From JBGAPI01 sp044221335 (lineage in GTDB: Bacteria; Pseudomonadota; Gammaproteobacteria; Xanthomonadales; Ahniellaceae), in the NCBI GenBank assembly GCA_044221335.1, contig JBGAPI010000011.1, forward strand, positions 1 through 64,000: DNA of 64,000 nt, given 5' to 3'. Shown piece by piece: positions 17,283-26,190 of the stretch. A model generated the notes under the pieces. That model worked only from the letters and a program-made list of their open reading frames with translations, had not been told where the DNA came from and searched no databases. How positions within the stretch are numbered: the first letter of the stretch is position 1; each line of letters begins with the position of its first letter. Position numbers and translations under genes: made by a program.

Positions 17283-17625
17283 GGGACTGCTCCTTCCGCT
17301 TGAGTTCGTCGATGACCTCGTCCAGCGCCTCGAAACGCGCATCCCAGACGCGGCGGTAGTGCGCGATCCACGCCATCTCCTCCTCGAGCCGGCAAGGGCC
17401 GATCCGGCAGGTGCGCACGCGACCGACCTTCTCGGTGGTCACGAGGCCCGCCTGCTCGAGCACGCCGACGTGCTTCTTCATGCCGGTGAGCGTCATGTCG
17501 AAGCGGTCGGCGAGGTCGCTGATGGAGGCGTCCCCGCGGGCGAGCTGGTCGAGCACGCCGCGGCGGGTGGCATCGGCCAGGGCCGCGAAGGAGGCGCTGA
17601 AGTGGGTCGATGAATGCTGAACCAT
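17260..17625 (-). CDS. ArsR-family transcriptional repressor
   Basis: 121 residues. A winged helix: ASFAALADATRRGVLDQLA, then the recognition region ISDLADRFDMTLTGMKKHVGVLEQAGLV and a wing (VGRVRTCRIG). The metal-binding ELCVCDL-type motif of arsenic and zinc sensors is absent, so it belongs to the metal-independent ArsR group usually paired with an AHSA1-like gene, as here. The start codon lies inside an 18-base palindrome (17617-17634), a ready-made operator for autorepression. The downstream AHSA1 gene overlaps its end, so both should respond together. The DUF3667 gene is divergent, and its promoter could also be affected. Confidence 0.9.
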   Translation of the reverse strand: MVQHSSTHFSASFAALADATRRGVLDQLARGDASISDLADRFDMTLTGMKKHVGVLEQAGLVTTEKVGRVRTCRIGPCRLEEEMAWIAHYRRVWDARFEALDEVIDELKRKEQSRGRTKRR

Positions 17626-17634
17626 GTGGTTCAG
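17617..17634. promoter_or_regulatory. Palindromic operator over the arsR start codon
   Basis: CTGAACCA-TG-TGGTTCAG: two perfect 8-base arms with a 2-base spacer covering the arsR ATG (17623-17625). The AACCA/TGGTT form is usual for ArsR-type operators next to AHSA1-type genes. Binding here would block translation initiation or the promoter and give autoregulation (inference). Confidence 0.65.
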
Positions 17635-17781
17635 TATGCGCGCACCGGCGGCGGGAGCGCAAGCGCTCTGGTCGACGTCGCCTCGTCGTCGCGAATCGCC
17701 CCGGTGCAGGTCGGCCGCGCGATCCGGGTGGCGGAAGCGGCGCTCCGGGACAGCATTCGCGACGCAGGCGATAATCGGCCG

Positions 17782-18513
17782 ATGAAGGACACCGATCGCA
17801 TCCGACCGCCGCGGCTGACGCTGCGCGCCTTCTTCCAGGATGCCGCCGATGAACTGCTGAGCGCCGATCGCGGCCTGCCCTACACCTTCCTGAATCTGTT
17901 TCGCGCGCCCGCCGCGGTTGTCCGCGAATACATCGACTGGCGCAGTGCGCGGGTGACGAAGCCGCTGCGCTACCTGCTCATCGTCGTCCTGCTCACGAAC
18001 CTGGCATCTGCGATGGCCGGATGGATCGTCGCGGCTGCGGACGCGGGCGTCGCACCGACGAATTCCGCTGTCGCGACCGACGCGCGACCGGCGACGAACG
18101 CGGAGCGGACGGCGGTCGTCGTCAGCGCGACCGTCCTGCGGCTGGCGAACGACCACGCCGACGGGGTACTGCTGTTCGCCGTGCCCTTCCTCGCGCTCGC
18201 CTTCCGGCGCACCTACGGCAACCAGGACTACAACTTCGCCGAGTTCTGGGTGCTCGCGCTGTACGGGACCGCGCAGGCGTATGGGGTCGTCGTGCTCGCG
18301 GGGGTCGCCCTCAAGCTCGGCACGCCGTTGCCCGACACCGTGGCGCTGACCCTGGCGCCCCCGACGATCGCCTGGATCTGCGCCGATGTCGTCCCCGGAT
18401 CACGTTGGCGCAATTTCGCGATCGGATTGGCGTCGTTCGCACTGGCTTTCGTGCTGCTGTCGCTCCTGCTGATCGCCGCGCTCTTCATCACGCTGGCGGT
18501 CGGCGGCCGCTGA
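17782..18513 (+). CDS. DUF3667-family membrane protein
   Basis: 243 residues. The N-terminal part matches the DUF3667 pattern: DRGLPYTFLNLF, then a stretch of the form AAVVREYIDWRSARVTKPLRYL, leading into the first membrane helix (LLIVVLLTNLASAMAGWIV). Three or four further hydrophobic segments follow (VLLFAVPFLALAF, VLALYGTAQAYGVVVLAGVAL, FALAFVLLSLLLIAALFI). The family's biochemical role is unknown; it is an inner-membrane protein. The start at 17782 was preferred because the family similarity begins shortly after it; upstream frame is low in content. The HIT gene starts 20 bases after its stop and is probably co-transcribed. Confidence 0.8.
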   Translation: MKDTDRIRPPRLTLRAFFQDAADELLSADRGLPYTFLNLFRAPAAVVREYIDWRSARVTKPLRYLLIVVLLTNLASAMAGWIVAAADAGVAPTNSAVATDARPATNAERTAVVVSATVLRLANDHADGVLLFAVPFLALAFRRTYGNQDYNFAEFWVLALYGTAQAYGVVVLAGVALKLGTPLPDTVALTLAPPTIAWICADVVPGSRWRNFAIGLASFALAFVLLSLLLIAALFITLAVGGR

Positions 18514-18532
18514 TCGTTCCCGGAGCCGAACC

Positions 18533-19048
18533 ATGATCGAACTTCCCCGGAGGGACCCCTGCGACCTCTGCGAAGGCATGGCCGGCCGCGATGAGCGCTG
18601 GACGCTCATCGAGGAGGGTGAACACACGCTCACGATCCTCAATCCCTGGCAGTTCGAGGTCGGCCAGTGCTGCGTGATCACGCGGCGGCATGTCGCGCTG
18701 CTGCTCGATCTCTCCGCCGAGGAATGCGCGGCGGTCCTGGTCGCCGCCAGGCGCGTCGCCGAAGCCCTGGTGAACGCCTACGATCCGCTCGGCATCCTCA
18801 CGTTCCAGAACAACGGCGTCTACAGCGGACAGGAGACGCCGCACTACCACCACCATGTGGTCCCTCGGCAGCCGGGCAGCGACTGGGGGATCGGACCGCC
18901 GCAGCTCGCCACCTTCGATGGCGCCGGCCGGCCGCGGGGGACGCCGCACGATCCGGGCGGCGACGCGGCGCGCCGCGAGCGCGTGCAGGTGCCCGCGGCA
19001 CAGCGGCTGGATACGGCCGATCGGATTCGCAGGAACCTGCCGCGCTAG
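18533..19048 (+). CDS. HIT-family hydrolase
   Basis: 171 residues. The histidine triad H-x-H-x-H-x-x is visible as HYHHHVV in TPHYHHHVVPR, preceded by FQNNGVYSGQET. An N-terminal CDLC pair and early acidic residues resemble zinc-binding HIT proteins. HIT enzymes hydrolyse or transfer nucleoside monophosphates (AMP-lysine, ApnA, GalT-like reactions); which substrate is used here cannot be told. A C-terminal ~45-residue tail (GAGRPRGTPHDPGG and on) extends beyond the core. It follows the DUF3667 gene by 20 bases and is convergent with the GH92 gene. Confidence 0.88.
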   Translation: MIELPRRDPCDLCEGMAGRDERWTLIEEGEHTLTILNPWQFEVGQCCVITRRHVALLLDLSAEECAAVLVAARRVAEALVNAYDPLGILTFQNNGVYSGQETPHYHHHVVPRQPGSDWGIGPPQLATFDGAGRPRGTPHDPGGDAARRERVQVPAAQRLDTADRIRRNLPR

Positions 19049-19089
19049 CCCTCCGGGGACGAGGCACCGGCGCGCCGCGCTCCGATCCG

Positions 19090-21432
19090 TCAGTGCTCCA
19101 TCCGCGACGACGACAACGGCCGCGCGTCCCGCGCGGTCGCCCACTCCCGATCCGGCTCGTCCTGCATCACGAAGCGGAGTTCCCCGCCGGCCAGGATCTG
19201 CTCGTGGGTGATCGCACTGCGGGTCAGCGCCTTGCCGTCGAGCAGGACGGTGCCGACATACGGATGTGCGGCGTCGAGGTGCTCGGCGACGACCGTGAAG
19301 CGCTTGCCGTTCGGCAGGTGGAGGACGGCGCGATCGACGAAGGGACGGCCGATCACATACTCGTTGCTCGCTGGCGCGACCGGATAGAAGCCGAGTGCGG
19401 TGAACACCAGCCACGCCGACATCTGGCCGAGATCGTCGTTACCGGCGAGGCCGTCGGGACGATCGGCGTACTGGCTGTCGACGATGCGCTTCAGGCGCTC
19501 CTGGGTGCGCCAGGGCTGCCCGGCGAAATCGTAGAGATAGGCGACATGATGGCTGGGCTCGTTGCCGTGCGCGTACCAGCCGATCAGCCCGGTGATGTCC
19601 TCCATGTGCGCGAACAGCTTCGGGTCGACCTTCGCGTCGAACACCGCGTCGAGCTTGTCGATCAGCTTCGCATCGCCGCCGAGCGCGTCGATCAATCCCT
19701 GGGCGTCGTGCGGCACGTACCAGGAATACTGCCAGGCGTTGCCCTCGGTGTAGTCGCTGCCATAGCCGGAGGCGGTCGGATCGAAGGGCTCGCGGAAGCG
19801 GCCGTCGCTGCTCTTCGCGCGCATGAAGCCGGTCGCCGGATCGAATGCGTTGCGCCAGTTGCGTGCGCGCTGGTCGAAGGTGTCGGCGACGTCCCGGCGA
19901 CCCATCGCCCGCGCCATCCGCGCGATCGTCCAGTCGTCGAACGCGTACTCGAGCGTCTTCGACGCGGCCTCGCCCTCGCGGTCGATCGCGACGTAGCCGA
20001 GCTTCATGTAGTCGGCCAGTCCGCCATAGGGCGCATAGCTCGCGCTCGCGACCATCGCGTCGAGCGCGGCGTTCGCGTCGTAGCCGCGGATGCCCTTCAG
20101 GTAGGCGTCCGCGATGACCGGCGTGGCGTGGTAGCCGATCATCGTCCAGGTCTCCTGGCCGTGGAACGCCCACACTGGCAGGATTCCGTAGGGGCTGTGC
20201 TCGCGGGCAGCGACCAGGGAGCGCACGACATCGTTGGTCCGTTGCGGCGGCTGCACCAGCGTGAGCAGCGGATGCAGCGCGCGGTAGGTGTCCCACAGCG
20301 AAAAGGTGCTGACGTTGCGCCAGCCGTCCGCGTGGTGGACCGCGTTGTCGGGACCGCGGTAGCGGCCATCGGCATCCATGAACAGGCTCGGTGCCATCAG
20401 CGCGTGGTAGAGCGCCGTGGTGACGCTGCGCCGCATCGGCTCGGGCGCGTCGATCTCGAGCACGCCCAGCGCCTCGCGCCAGGCCTGGCGGGCGGCGGCG
20501 GCGGTCGCGTCGAAGTCGCGCGAATTCCCGTCGGCGTCGAGGTTCGCGATCGCGTTCGCCTCGTCGACGCTGGAGATCGCCGCGCTGACGACGAGCGGCG
20601 TCGCCAGCATGCCGAAGTCGAGGACGCCGACCAGGGCGCGACCCTCGAGCTGCGCGCGCGCCGCCGGATCGTTCTGTGCCGGCGCGGCGAAGCCCTTGTA
20701 GAGGAGTTCGCCCTCGGTGTCGCTCAGCGTGTGGGACCGGATCGGCGCCGAGAAGCGCAGCGCGAAGTAGAGCTGCCGCCCCGGCGCCCAGCCCCGGGTC
20801 TCGCGCATGCCGGTCACGGTGCCGTCGGCGCGGACCCGGATCCGCGACCACAGCACCTTGCCCGGGTAATCGTAGAAGCTCGGGCGCAGGTCGAGCAGGA
20901 GATGCGCCGGCCGGTCGCCCGGGAAGCTGTAGCGGTGCAGACCGGTGCGCTCGCCCGCCGTCAGTTCGGCGCGCACACCGTAGTCGTCCAGGGTGACGGC
21001 GTAGTAGCCGGCCTCGACGCGCTCGCTGTCGTGGGTGAATCGCGAGAAATAGCCGCTGCCGGGCTTCGTCGGATCGCCGGGCTCGGTCCGCACCTCGCCC
21101 GCGATCGGCATCACCAGCAGATCGCCGAGGTCGGAGTGACCGGTACCGGAGAAGTGGGTGTGGGAGAAGCCGAAGATCGTGCGGTCCTCGTAGCGGTAGC
21201 CCGCGGCCCAGCCATATCCCTCCTTGCGCGACTTCAGCTGGGTGTCCGGCGACAGCTGCACCATGCCGAAGGGCACGACGGCGCCGGGAAAGGTGTGGCC
21301 CTCGCCGCCGGTACCGATCCGCGGATCGGCCGCGCGCCAGGCGCGGTCGGCGGCATCGGCCTGCAGGAGCCTGGTCCCCGCCACCCCGCCCTGGGCGAGC
21401 AGTATCGGCACGAGAGCAAGCAGGAAGCGCAT
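19090..21432 (-). CDS. GH92 alpha-mannosidase, secreted
   Basis: 780 residues with a signal peptide (FLLALVPILLAQGGVAG); start at 21432 with GAGG upstream. GH92 marks run through the protein: DPRIGTGGEGHTFPGAVVPFG near the N-terminus, GFSHTHFSGTGHSDLGD, then in the catalytic (alpha/alpha)6 domain WDTYRALHPLLTLVQP, EGNAWQYSWYVPHD (with the proposed acid glutamate) and GNDDLGQMSAWLVFTALGFYPV (with the proposed base aspartate). GH92 enzymes are calcium-dependent exo-alpha-mannosidases (mostly alpha-1,2) acting on mannans and high-mannose N-glycans. It is divergent from the lacI-MFS-kinase-isomerase-GH47 operon, with LacI-type operators between, so it should be co-induced. Confidence 0.95.
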   Translation of the reverse strand: MRFLLALVPILLAQGGVAGTRLLQADAADRAWRAADPRIGTGGEGHTFPGAVVPFGMVQLSPDTQLKSRKEGYGWAAGYRYEDRTIFGFSHTHFSGTGHSDLGDLLVMPIAGEVRTEPGDPTKPGSGYFSRFTHDSERVEAGYYAVTLDDYGVRAELTAGERTGLHRYSFPGDRPAHLLLDLRPSFYDYPGKVLWSRIRVRADGTVTGMRETRGWAPGRQLYFALRFSAPIRSHTLSDTEGELLYKGFAAPAQNDPAARAQLEGRALVGVLDFGMLATPLVVSAAISSVDEANAIANLDADGNSRDFDATAAAARQAWREALGVLEIDAPEPMRRSVTTALYHALMAPSLFMDADGRYRGPDNAVHHADGWRNVSTFSLWDTYRALHPLLTLVQPPQRTNDVVRSLVAAREHSPYGILPVWAFHGQETWTMIGYHATPVIADAYLKGIRGYDANAALDAMVASASYAPYGGLADYMKLGYVAIDREGEAASKTLEYAFDDWTIARMARAMGRRDVADTFDQRARNWRNAFDPATGFMRAKSSDGRFREPFDPTASGYGSDYTEGNAWQYSWYVPHDAQGLIDALGGDAKLIDKLDAVFDAKVDPKLFAHMEDITGLIGWYAHGNEPSHHVAYLYDFAGQPWRTQERLKRIVDSQYADRPDGLAGNDDLGQMSAWLVFTALGFYPVAPASNEYVIGRPFVDRAVLHLPNGKRFTVVAEHLDAAHPYVGTVLLDGKALTRSAITHEQILAGGELRFVMQDEPDREWATARDARPLSSSRMEH

Positions 21433-21562
21433 ACGCAGAGCCTCGTCGGGATGCCCTTCCGCCGGCGGGGGAGAGCCGGCGGGAGGGCGGCGGTGGGTGG
21501 TCCGCCTTGAAAGGGGTCGCGGCTTCGCCTTGCCCGGCGATGGCCGCGTGGAGCCGAGAGAA

Positions 21563-21578
21563 TTTGTATCGATTGAAA
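21563..21578. promoter_or_regulatory. LacI-type operator, imperfect copy
   Basis: TTTGTATCGATTGAAA, a 16-base imperfect palindrome centred on ATCGAT and matching the perfect copy at 21655-21670 at 13 of 16 positions. It lies 131 bases upstream of the GH92 start and 96 bases upstream of lacI, in an AT-rich patch of an otherwise GC-rich region. It probably controls both directions. Confidence 0.6.
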
Positions 21579-21654
21579 TTAGCACAGCCCCTGCCGATCC
21601 GCCATGGATTCACGGGGCTTGCAAGGCCAGCCGGCGGCGCTCAGACTCGCATTC

Positions 21655-21670
21655 TTTGAATCGATTCAAA
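21655..21670. promoter_or_regulatory. LacI-type operator, perfect palindrome at lacI start
   Basis: TTTGAATCGATTCAAA is a perfect 16-base palindrome ending four bases before the lacI ATG. LacI/GalR regulators bind such even-length palindromes with a central CG. Its position would let the repressor shut down its own operon; pairing with the copy 92 bases upstream could allow looping. Confidence 0.75.
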
Positions 21671-21673
21671 TCG

Positions 21674-22720
21674 ATGCGCCGAAGCCCGCCCTCCCCGCGC
21701 AAGGTCACCCTCGCCGACATCGCGCGCGGCTGCGGCGTCTCGCCGGCGACGGTCTCCCTGGTGCTCGGCAACAGCCCCCTGGTCGCCGCCCGGACGCGGA
21801 CGCGCGTGCAGGAGGAACTGGAACGGCAGGGCTACGTCTACAACCGGGCGGCCGCGAACCTGCGCCGCGGCATCTCGAGCGCGGTCGCACTGGTGGTCAA
21901 CGACCTGTCGAATCCCTTCTTCGCCGAGTTCGCGGCCGGGGTCGACGAGGCGCTCGCGGACGCCGGCTGCGTCACCCTGCTCGGCAGCACCGGCGAGAAT
22001 CCCGAGCGCCAGGACCAGGTCCTCGCGTCGCTGCTGGAGCACGCCCCTGCCGGCATCATCCTGTCGCCGGCCGAGGGCAGCAACGGCGCCGCGGTCGCTC
22101 GCCGGGTCGGTTCGCAGCTCCCGGTCCTGGTGTTCAACCGCGCGCTCGGTGGCCGCGGCTGGGACTTCCTCGCGCTCGACAACCGCCGCGGCGCGCGCCT
22201 GGCGACCGAGCACCTGCTGGCGCTGGGCCACCGGCGGGTCGCGTTCTACGGCGGCCATGCCGGATCGAGTTCCTGCGCGCAGCGCCGCAGCGGCTACCTC
22301 GACGCCCTGCACGCGGCCGGCCTCGCGCCCGATCCGGCGTGGATGATCGAGACCGCGCCGTCGCGGATCGCGGCCGCCCGCGACGCCGGCGCGCTGTTCG
22401 CCCGAGCTCGCCGCCCGACCGCGGCGGTCTGCTACAACGACGCGGTCGCGCTCGGCCTGCAGCTGGGACTTTCCGCACTGGGGCGCGTTCCGGGCCGCGA
22501 CTTCGCGGTCACCGGCTTCGACGACATTCCCGAGGCCGCCGTCAGCCTGCCGCCGCTGACGACGATCGGTACCGACCCGCGCGAGCGCGGGCGCCAGGCG
22601 GCCCGCCGGGTCCTGGCGCGCGCGCGCGACCCGGCGATCGCCCCGAGGCGCACGACCGCCGCGGTGACGCTGGTCGTTCGCGAGAGCACCGCGCCCCCGC
22701 CGAAGGAGAGAAAGCGATGA
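21674..22720 (+). CDS. LacI-family transcriptional repressor of the mannan locus
   Basis: 348 residues. The N-terminal DNA-binding domain is clear (VTLADIARGCGVSPATVSLVL, hinge AAANLRRGISS). The periplasmic-binding-protein-like sensor domain follows (VALVVNDLSNPFFAEFAAGV, GIILSPAEGS, TEHLLALGHRRVAFYGG, RPTAAVCYNDAVALGL, DFAVTGFDDIPEA). It is the first gene of the sugar operon and overlaps the MFS gene by ATGA. The palindrome just before its ATG and a second one upstream are likely its operators. The inducer is presumably mannose, a mannobiose or a downstream metabolite (inference). Confidence 0.93.
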   Translation: MRRSPPSPRKVTLADIARGCGVSPATVSLVLGNSPLVAARTRTRVQEELERQGYVYNRAAANLRRGISSAVALVVNDLSNPFFAEFAAGVDEALADAGCVTLLGSTGENPERQDQVLASLLEHAPAGIILSPAEGSNGAAVARRVGSQLPVLVFNRALGGRGWDFLALDNRRGARLATEHLLALGHRRVAFYGGHAGSSSCAQRRSGYLDALHAAGLAPDPAWMIETAPSRIAAARDAGALFARARRPTAAVCYNDAVALGLQLGLSALGRVPGRDFAVTGFDDIPEAAVSLPPLTTIGTDPRERGRQAARRVLARARDPAIAPRRTTAAVTLVVRESTAPPPKERKR

Positions 22721-24021
22721 GCGAGCCGACGACCAGCAGCGAACTCGGACCGCGCGCCGCGCTGTCGCTGATGACCACGATCTTCTTCATGTGGGGCTTC
22801 ATCACGGTGCTGAACGACGTGCTGATCCCGCACCTGAAGTCCCTGTTCACGCTGAACTATTTCGACGCGATGCTGGTGCAGTTCATCTTCTTCGGCGCGT
22901 ACTTCGTCATGTCGCTGCCCTCGGGCCGCGTGCTCGCGAAGCTCGGCTATCGGACGAGCATTGCGCTCGGCCTCGCGGTGACCGGACTCGGCGCGCTGCT
23001 GTTCGTGCCGGCCGCGAAGCTTCTGTCCTATCCACTGTTCCTTGCCGGCTTCTTCGTCCTCGCGAGCGGCATCACCCTGCTGCAGGTCGCCGCGAACCCC
23101 TATGTCAGCCTGCTCGGCCCCGCACGCTACGCGTCGAGCCGGCTCAACCTCGCACAGGCCCTGAATTCGCTCGGCACGACCCTGGCGCCGAAGCTCGGCG
23201 GACTCCTGATCCTCTCCGGCGGCGTCCTCGGCGCGGCCGAACTCGCGAAGCTGCCCGCGGCGGAGCAGCTTGCGTATCGCGTCGCCCAGGCCGACCTGGT
23301 CGGCGGACCGTATGTCGGACTCGCGGTCACGCTGTTCGTGCTCGCGGCGATCGTCGCGGCGACCCGGCTGCCCGCGCTCGCCGAGACCGTCGGCGGCGCC
23401 ATCGGACGCTCGCATTCCTTCGGCGAGGTGCTGCGGCACCGGCACGTGCGGCTCGGGGTCGTCGCGATCTTTCTCTACGTCGGCGGCGAGGTCGCGATCG
23501 GCAGCTTCATGATCAACTACCTGGCGCGGCCCGACATCGGGGGCATCCGCGAGGCCGAGGCCGCGGGCTATGTCTCGCTGTACTGGGGCGGCGCCATGGT
23601 CGGCCGATTCGTCGGCGTCGCGCTGGCCCGGCGCTTCGACCCGGACAAGCTGCTCGGCATCGCGGCCGCGATCGCCGCGGCGCTGGTCGCGACGACGATC
23701 GTGTCGCGCGGATCGGTCGCGCTGTGGAGCGTCGTCGCGATCGGGCTGTTCAACTCGATCATGTTCCCGACCATCTTCACCCTCGGGATCGCCCGCCTCG
23801 GCGACCAGACCGACCGGGCGGCGAGCCTTCTGATCATGGCGATCGTCGGCGGCGCGATCGTGCCACTCGCCCAGGGCGCCCTCGCCGACCGGATCGGCGT
23901 GCAGCACGCCTTCGTCCTGCCGCTGCTGTGCTACCTCTTCATCGTGTACTACGGCTTCGCGGGAGCGCGCCCCGACGATGGCGCCGCCGCGGACTCCGTC
24001 GTCGTCGCGCCGCGCCACTGA
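22717..24021 (+). CDS. MFS sugar permease, FucP/GluP type
   Basis: 434 residues with about 12 hydrophobic helices. Signature stretches of the FucP-like family are visible: TTIFFMWGFITVLNDVLIPHLK in helix 1, a QFIFFGAYFVMSLPSG segment, LQVAANPYVSLLG, and SSRLNLAQALNSLGTTLAPKLGG. FucP, GluP and NagP are proton-linked importers of fucose, glucose/galactose/mannose and GlcNAc. In this locus the likely cargo is mannose or a mannose disaccharide. The start codon overlaps the lacI stop (ATGA), and AAGGAGAGAAAGCG precedes it. The sugar kinase gene begins two bases after its stop region. Confidence 0.93.
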   Translation: MSEPTTSSELGPRAALSLMTTIFFMWGFITVLNDVLIPHLKSLFTLNYFDAMLVQFIFFGAYFVMSLPSGRVLAKLGYRTSIALGLAVTGLGALLFVPAAKLLSYPLFLAGFFVLASGITLLQVAANPYVSLLGPARYASSRLNLAQALNSLGTTLAPKLGGLLILSGGVLGAAELAKLPAAEQLAYRVAQADLVGGPYVGLAVTLFVLAAIVAATRLPALAETVGGAIGRSHSFGEVLRHRHVRLGVVAIFLYVGGEVAIGSFMINYLARPDIGGIREAEAAGYVSLYWGGAMVGRFVGVALARRFDPDKLLGIAAAIAAALVATTIVSRGSVALWSVVAIGLFNSIMFPTIFTLGIARLGDQTDRAASLLIMAIVGGAIVPLAQGALADRIGVQHAFVLPLLCYLFIVYYGFAGARPDDGAAADSVVVAPRH

Positions 24022-24022
24022 C

Positions 24023-24991
24023 ATGCGTCCCGTCGTCTGCTTCGGGGAGGCGCTGATCGACTTCCTCGCGCGCGCGCCGGCACTCGGCCGGCCGCGGACC
24101 TTCGAGCAGCACGCGGGCGGCGCGCCCGCGAACGTCGCGGTTGCGATCGCACGTCTCGGCGGCGCCGCCGAGTTCGCCGGGATGCTCGCTCAGGACATGT
24201 TCGGAGACTTCCTGCTCGATTGCCTCACCGCCGCCGGTGTCGGCACCCGGCTCGTTCGGCGCACGGCGGCCGCGCCGACGGCGCTCGCGTTCGTGGCGCT
24301 CGACGATCAGGGCGAACGCAGTTTCCGCTTCTACCGCCCGCCCGCCGCGGACTTGCTGTTCCGCGCGTCCGACCTCGACGATGCCCTGCTCGCGGAGGCC
24401 GCCGCCTTCCACGCGTGCTCGAATTCGCTGACCGAGGACCCCATGGCCGCGGCGACGCTGGCGGGACTCGAGCGGGCACGCTCGGGCGGCGCGCTGGCAA
24501 GCTTCGACGTCAACCTGCGACCGGCCCTGTGGGGCGACGAGGTCGACCCGGCGCCACCGATCTGGCGTGCGCTGGCCGCGGCCGACCTGGTGAAGCTGAG
24601 CGCCGAGGAACTCGCTTTCCTCGCCGAGCGCGCCGGCGGAGAAGCCCGCGTGCTGGAGCGACTCTGGAACGGCGCGACCGGGCTCGTCGTGGTGACGCGG
24701 GGCGCCGCGCCGCTGTCCTGGCACACGCGGCACATGAACGGCACCGTTGCCGGCTTTCGCGTCCGGACGATCGACACGACCGCCGCGGGCGACGCGTTCA
24801 TCGGCGGCCTGCTCGCCGAACTGGCGAGTGCCGGCATCCGCGGACCGGATCTCGCGGGTTTCGCCGCCGACCGCGCGGGGCTCGAAGCCGCGCTGCGCTT
24901 CGCCTCGGCCTGCGGGGCGCTGGCGACCACCCGCCACGGCGCCTTCGAGGCGATGCCGTCGCGCGACGACGTCAAGGCACTCCTCCGATGA
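24023..24991 (+). CDS. PfkB-family sugar kinase, probable fructokinase
   Basis: 322 residues. PfkB/ribokinase motifs are intact: CFGEALIDF at the N-terminus, HAGGAPANVAVAIARLGG (substrate loop), DVNLRPALW, and the ATP/catalytic motif DTTAAGDAFIGG with the base aspartate. These enzymes phosphorylate fructose and related hexoses with ATP. Because an AGE-family isomerase follows and mannosidases flank it, the expected reaction is fructose to fructose-6-phosphate after isomerisation of mannose. The ATG at 24023 directly follows the MFS stop; a longer upstream frame would only overlap the permease. Confidence 0.9.
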   Translation: MRPVVCFGEALIDFLARAPALGRPRTFEQHAGGAPANVAVAIARLGGAAEFAGMLAQDMFGDFLLDCLTAAGVGTRLVRRTAAAPTALAFVALDDQGERSFRFYRPPAADLLFRASDLDDALLAEAAAFHACSNSLTEDPMAAATLAGLERARSGGALASFDVNLRPALWGDEVDPAPPIWRALAAADLVKLSAEELAFLAERAGGEARVLERLWNGATGLVVVTRGAAPLSWHTRHMNGTVAGFRVRTIDTTAAGDAFIGGLLAELASAGIRGPDLAGFAADRAGLEAALRFASACGALATTRHGAFEAMPSRDDVKALLR

Positions 24992-26190
24992 ATCCGGACT
25001 TCCGCTCGATCGACTTCCTGCGCGGCCACGTCGCGCACACGATGGCCTTCTACCACCCGCGCTGCATCGATCCCGCAGGCGGCTTCTTCCACTATTTCCG
25101 CGACGACGGCAGCGTCTACGACCACAGCCATCGGCATCTGGTCAGCTCGACGCGCTTCGTCTTCAATTACACGAAGGCCGCGCGGGAGTTCGGTTCCGAC
25201 GAGTATCTCGAGGTCGCGCGCCACGGCCTGCGCTACCTGCGCGAGGTTCACCGCGATCCCGCCAGCGGTGCCTATGCGTGGACGATCCGCGACGGCCACG
25301 CCGAGGACAGGACCCGGCACGCCTACGGCATGGCCTTCGTGCTGCTGGCCTACGCCTGCGCCGTCGAGGCCGGGATCGACGAGGCGAAGCCGTGGCTCGC
25401 CGAGACCTGGGACCTGCTGGAGACGCGCTTCTTCGACGCGGCCACCGGCCTGTACCGCGACGAGGCCGACACCGGATGGCGCTTCTCGCCCTACCGCGGA
25501 CAGAACGCCAACATGCACCTCACCGAGGCACTGATCGCCGCGCATGTCGCGACCGGCGAGTCGCGCTACCTCGACCGCGCGCTGGGCGTCGCGCAGAGGA
25601 TGACGGTGACGCAGGCGGCGAAGGCCGGCGGCCTCGTCTGGGAGCACTACGACGCGCACTGGGAAGTCGACTGGGACTACCACCGCGACGACCCGAAGCA
25701 CCTGTTCCGGCCCTGGGGCTTCCAGCCCGGCCATCAGACCGAATGGGCGAAGCTGCTGGTCACACTCGACCGCCTCGTCCCGCACGACTGGCTCGTCCCC
25801 ACCGCCCGCGCGCTCTTCGACCGCGCCGTCGACACCGCCTGGGACGCCGCCCACGGCGGCCTCTGCTACGGCTTCGCGCCCGATGGCGCGATCTGCGACG
25901 GCGACAAGTACTTCTGGGTGCAGGCCGAGTCGCTTGCCGCCGCGGCGCTGCTCCATGCCCGCACCCGCGCACCGCGCTACCGCCGCGATTACGCGCGCCT
26001 GTGGGACTACGCCTGGCGGCACTTCGTCGACCACCGCCACGGCGCGTGGTACCGCATCCTCGACCGCGAGAATCAGAAGTACTCCGGCGAGAAGAGCCCC
26101 GCGGGCAAGACCGACTACCACACGATGGGCGCGTGCCACGAGGTTCTCGCGTTGCTGCGCCGCGATCCGACCGCCCTGGAGGCCTCATGA
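24988..26190 (+). CDS. AGE-family epimerase/isomerase, probable mannose isomerase
   Basis: 400 residues, an (alpha/alpha)6-barrel of the N-acylglucosamine 2-epimerase superfamily. Conserved blocks include GGFFHYFRDDG, LVSSTRFVFNY, RHAYGMAFVLLAYA, ANMHLTEALIAAH, QPGHQTEWAKLL and YHTMGACHEVL, supplying the histidines and arginines of the active site. The superfamily includes GlcNAc 2-epimerase, cellobiose 2-epimerase, the YihS aldose-ketose isomerase and D-mannose isomerase. Between a fructokinase-like gene and mannosidases, mannose to fructose isomerisation is the best fit (inference); a 2-epimerase on mannobiose is the main alternative. It overlaps the kinase by ATGA and the GH47 gene by ATGA. 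Confidence 0.9.
   Translation: MNPDFRSIDFLRGHVAHTMAFYHPRCIDPAGGFFHYFRDDGSVYDHSHRHLVSSTRFVFNYTKAAREFGSDEYLEVARHGLRYLREVHRDPASGAYAWTIRDGHAEDRTRHAYGMAFVLLAYACAVEAGIDEAKPWLAETWDLLETRFFDAATGLYRDEADTGWRFSPYRGQNANMHLTEALIAAHVATGESRYLDRALGVAQRMTVTQAAKAGGLVWEHYDAHWEVDWDYHRDDPKHLFRPWGFQPGHQTEWAKLLVTLDRLVPHDWLVPTARALFDRAVDTAWDAAHGGLCYGFAPDGAICDGDKYFWVQAESLAAAALLHARTRAPRYRRDYARLWDYAWRHFVDHRHGAWYRILDRENQKYSGEKSPAGKTDYHTMGACHEVLALLRRDPTALEAS

Noticed and set aside
19439..21613. Long open reading frames antisense to the GH92, cyclase, M36 and other genes
   Set aside because: They are arginine-, alanine- and proline-rich shadows that arise from high GC codon use. They show no families, starts or ribosome-binding sites, while the opposite strand has clear domains.
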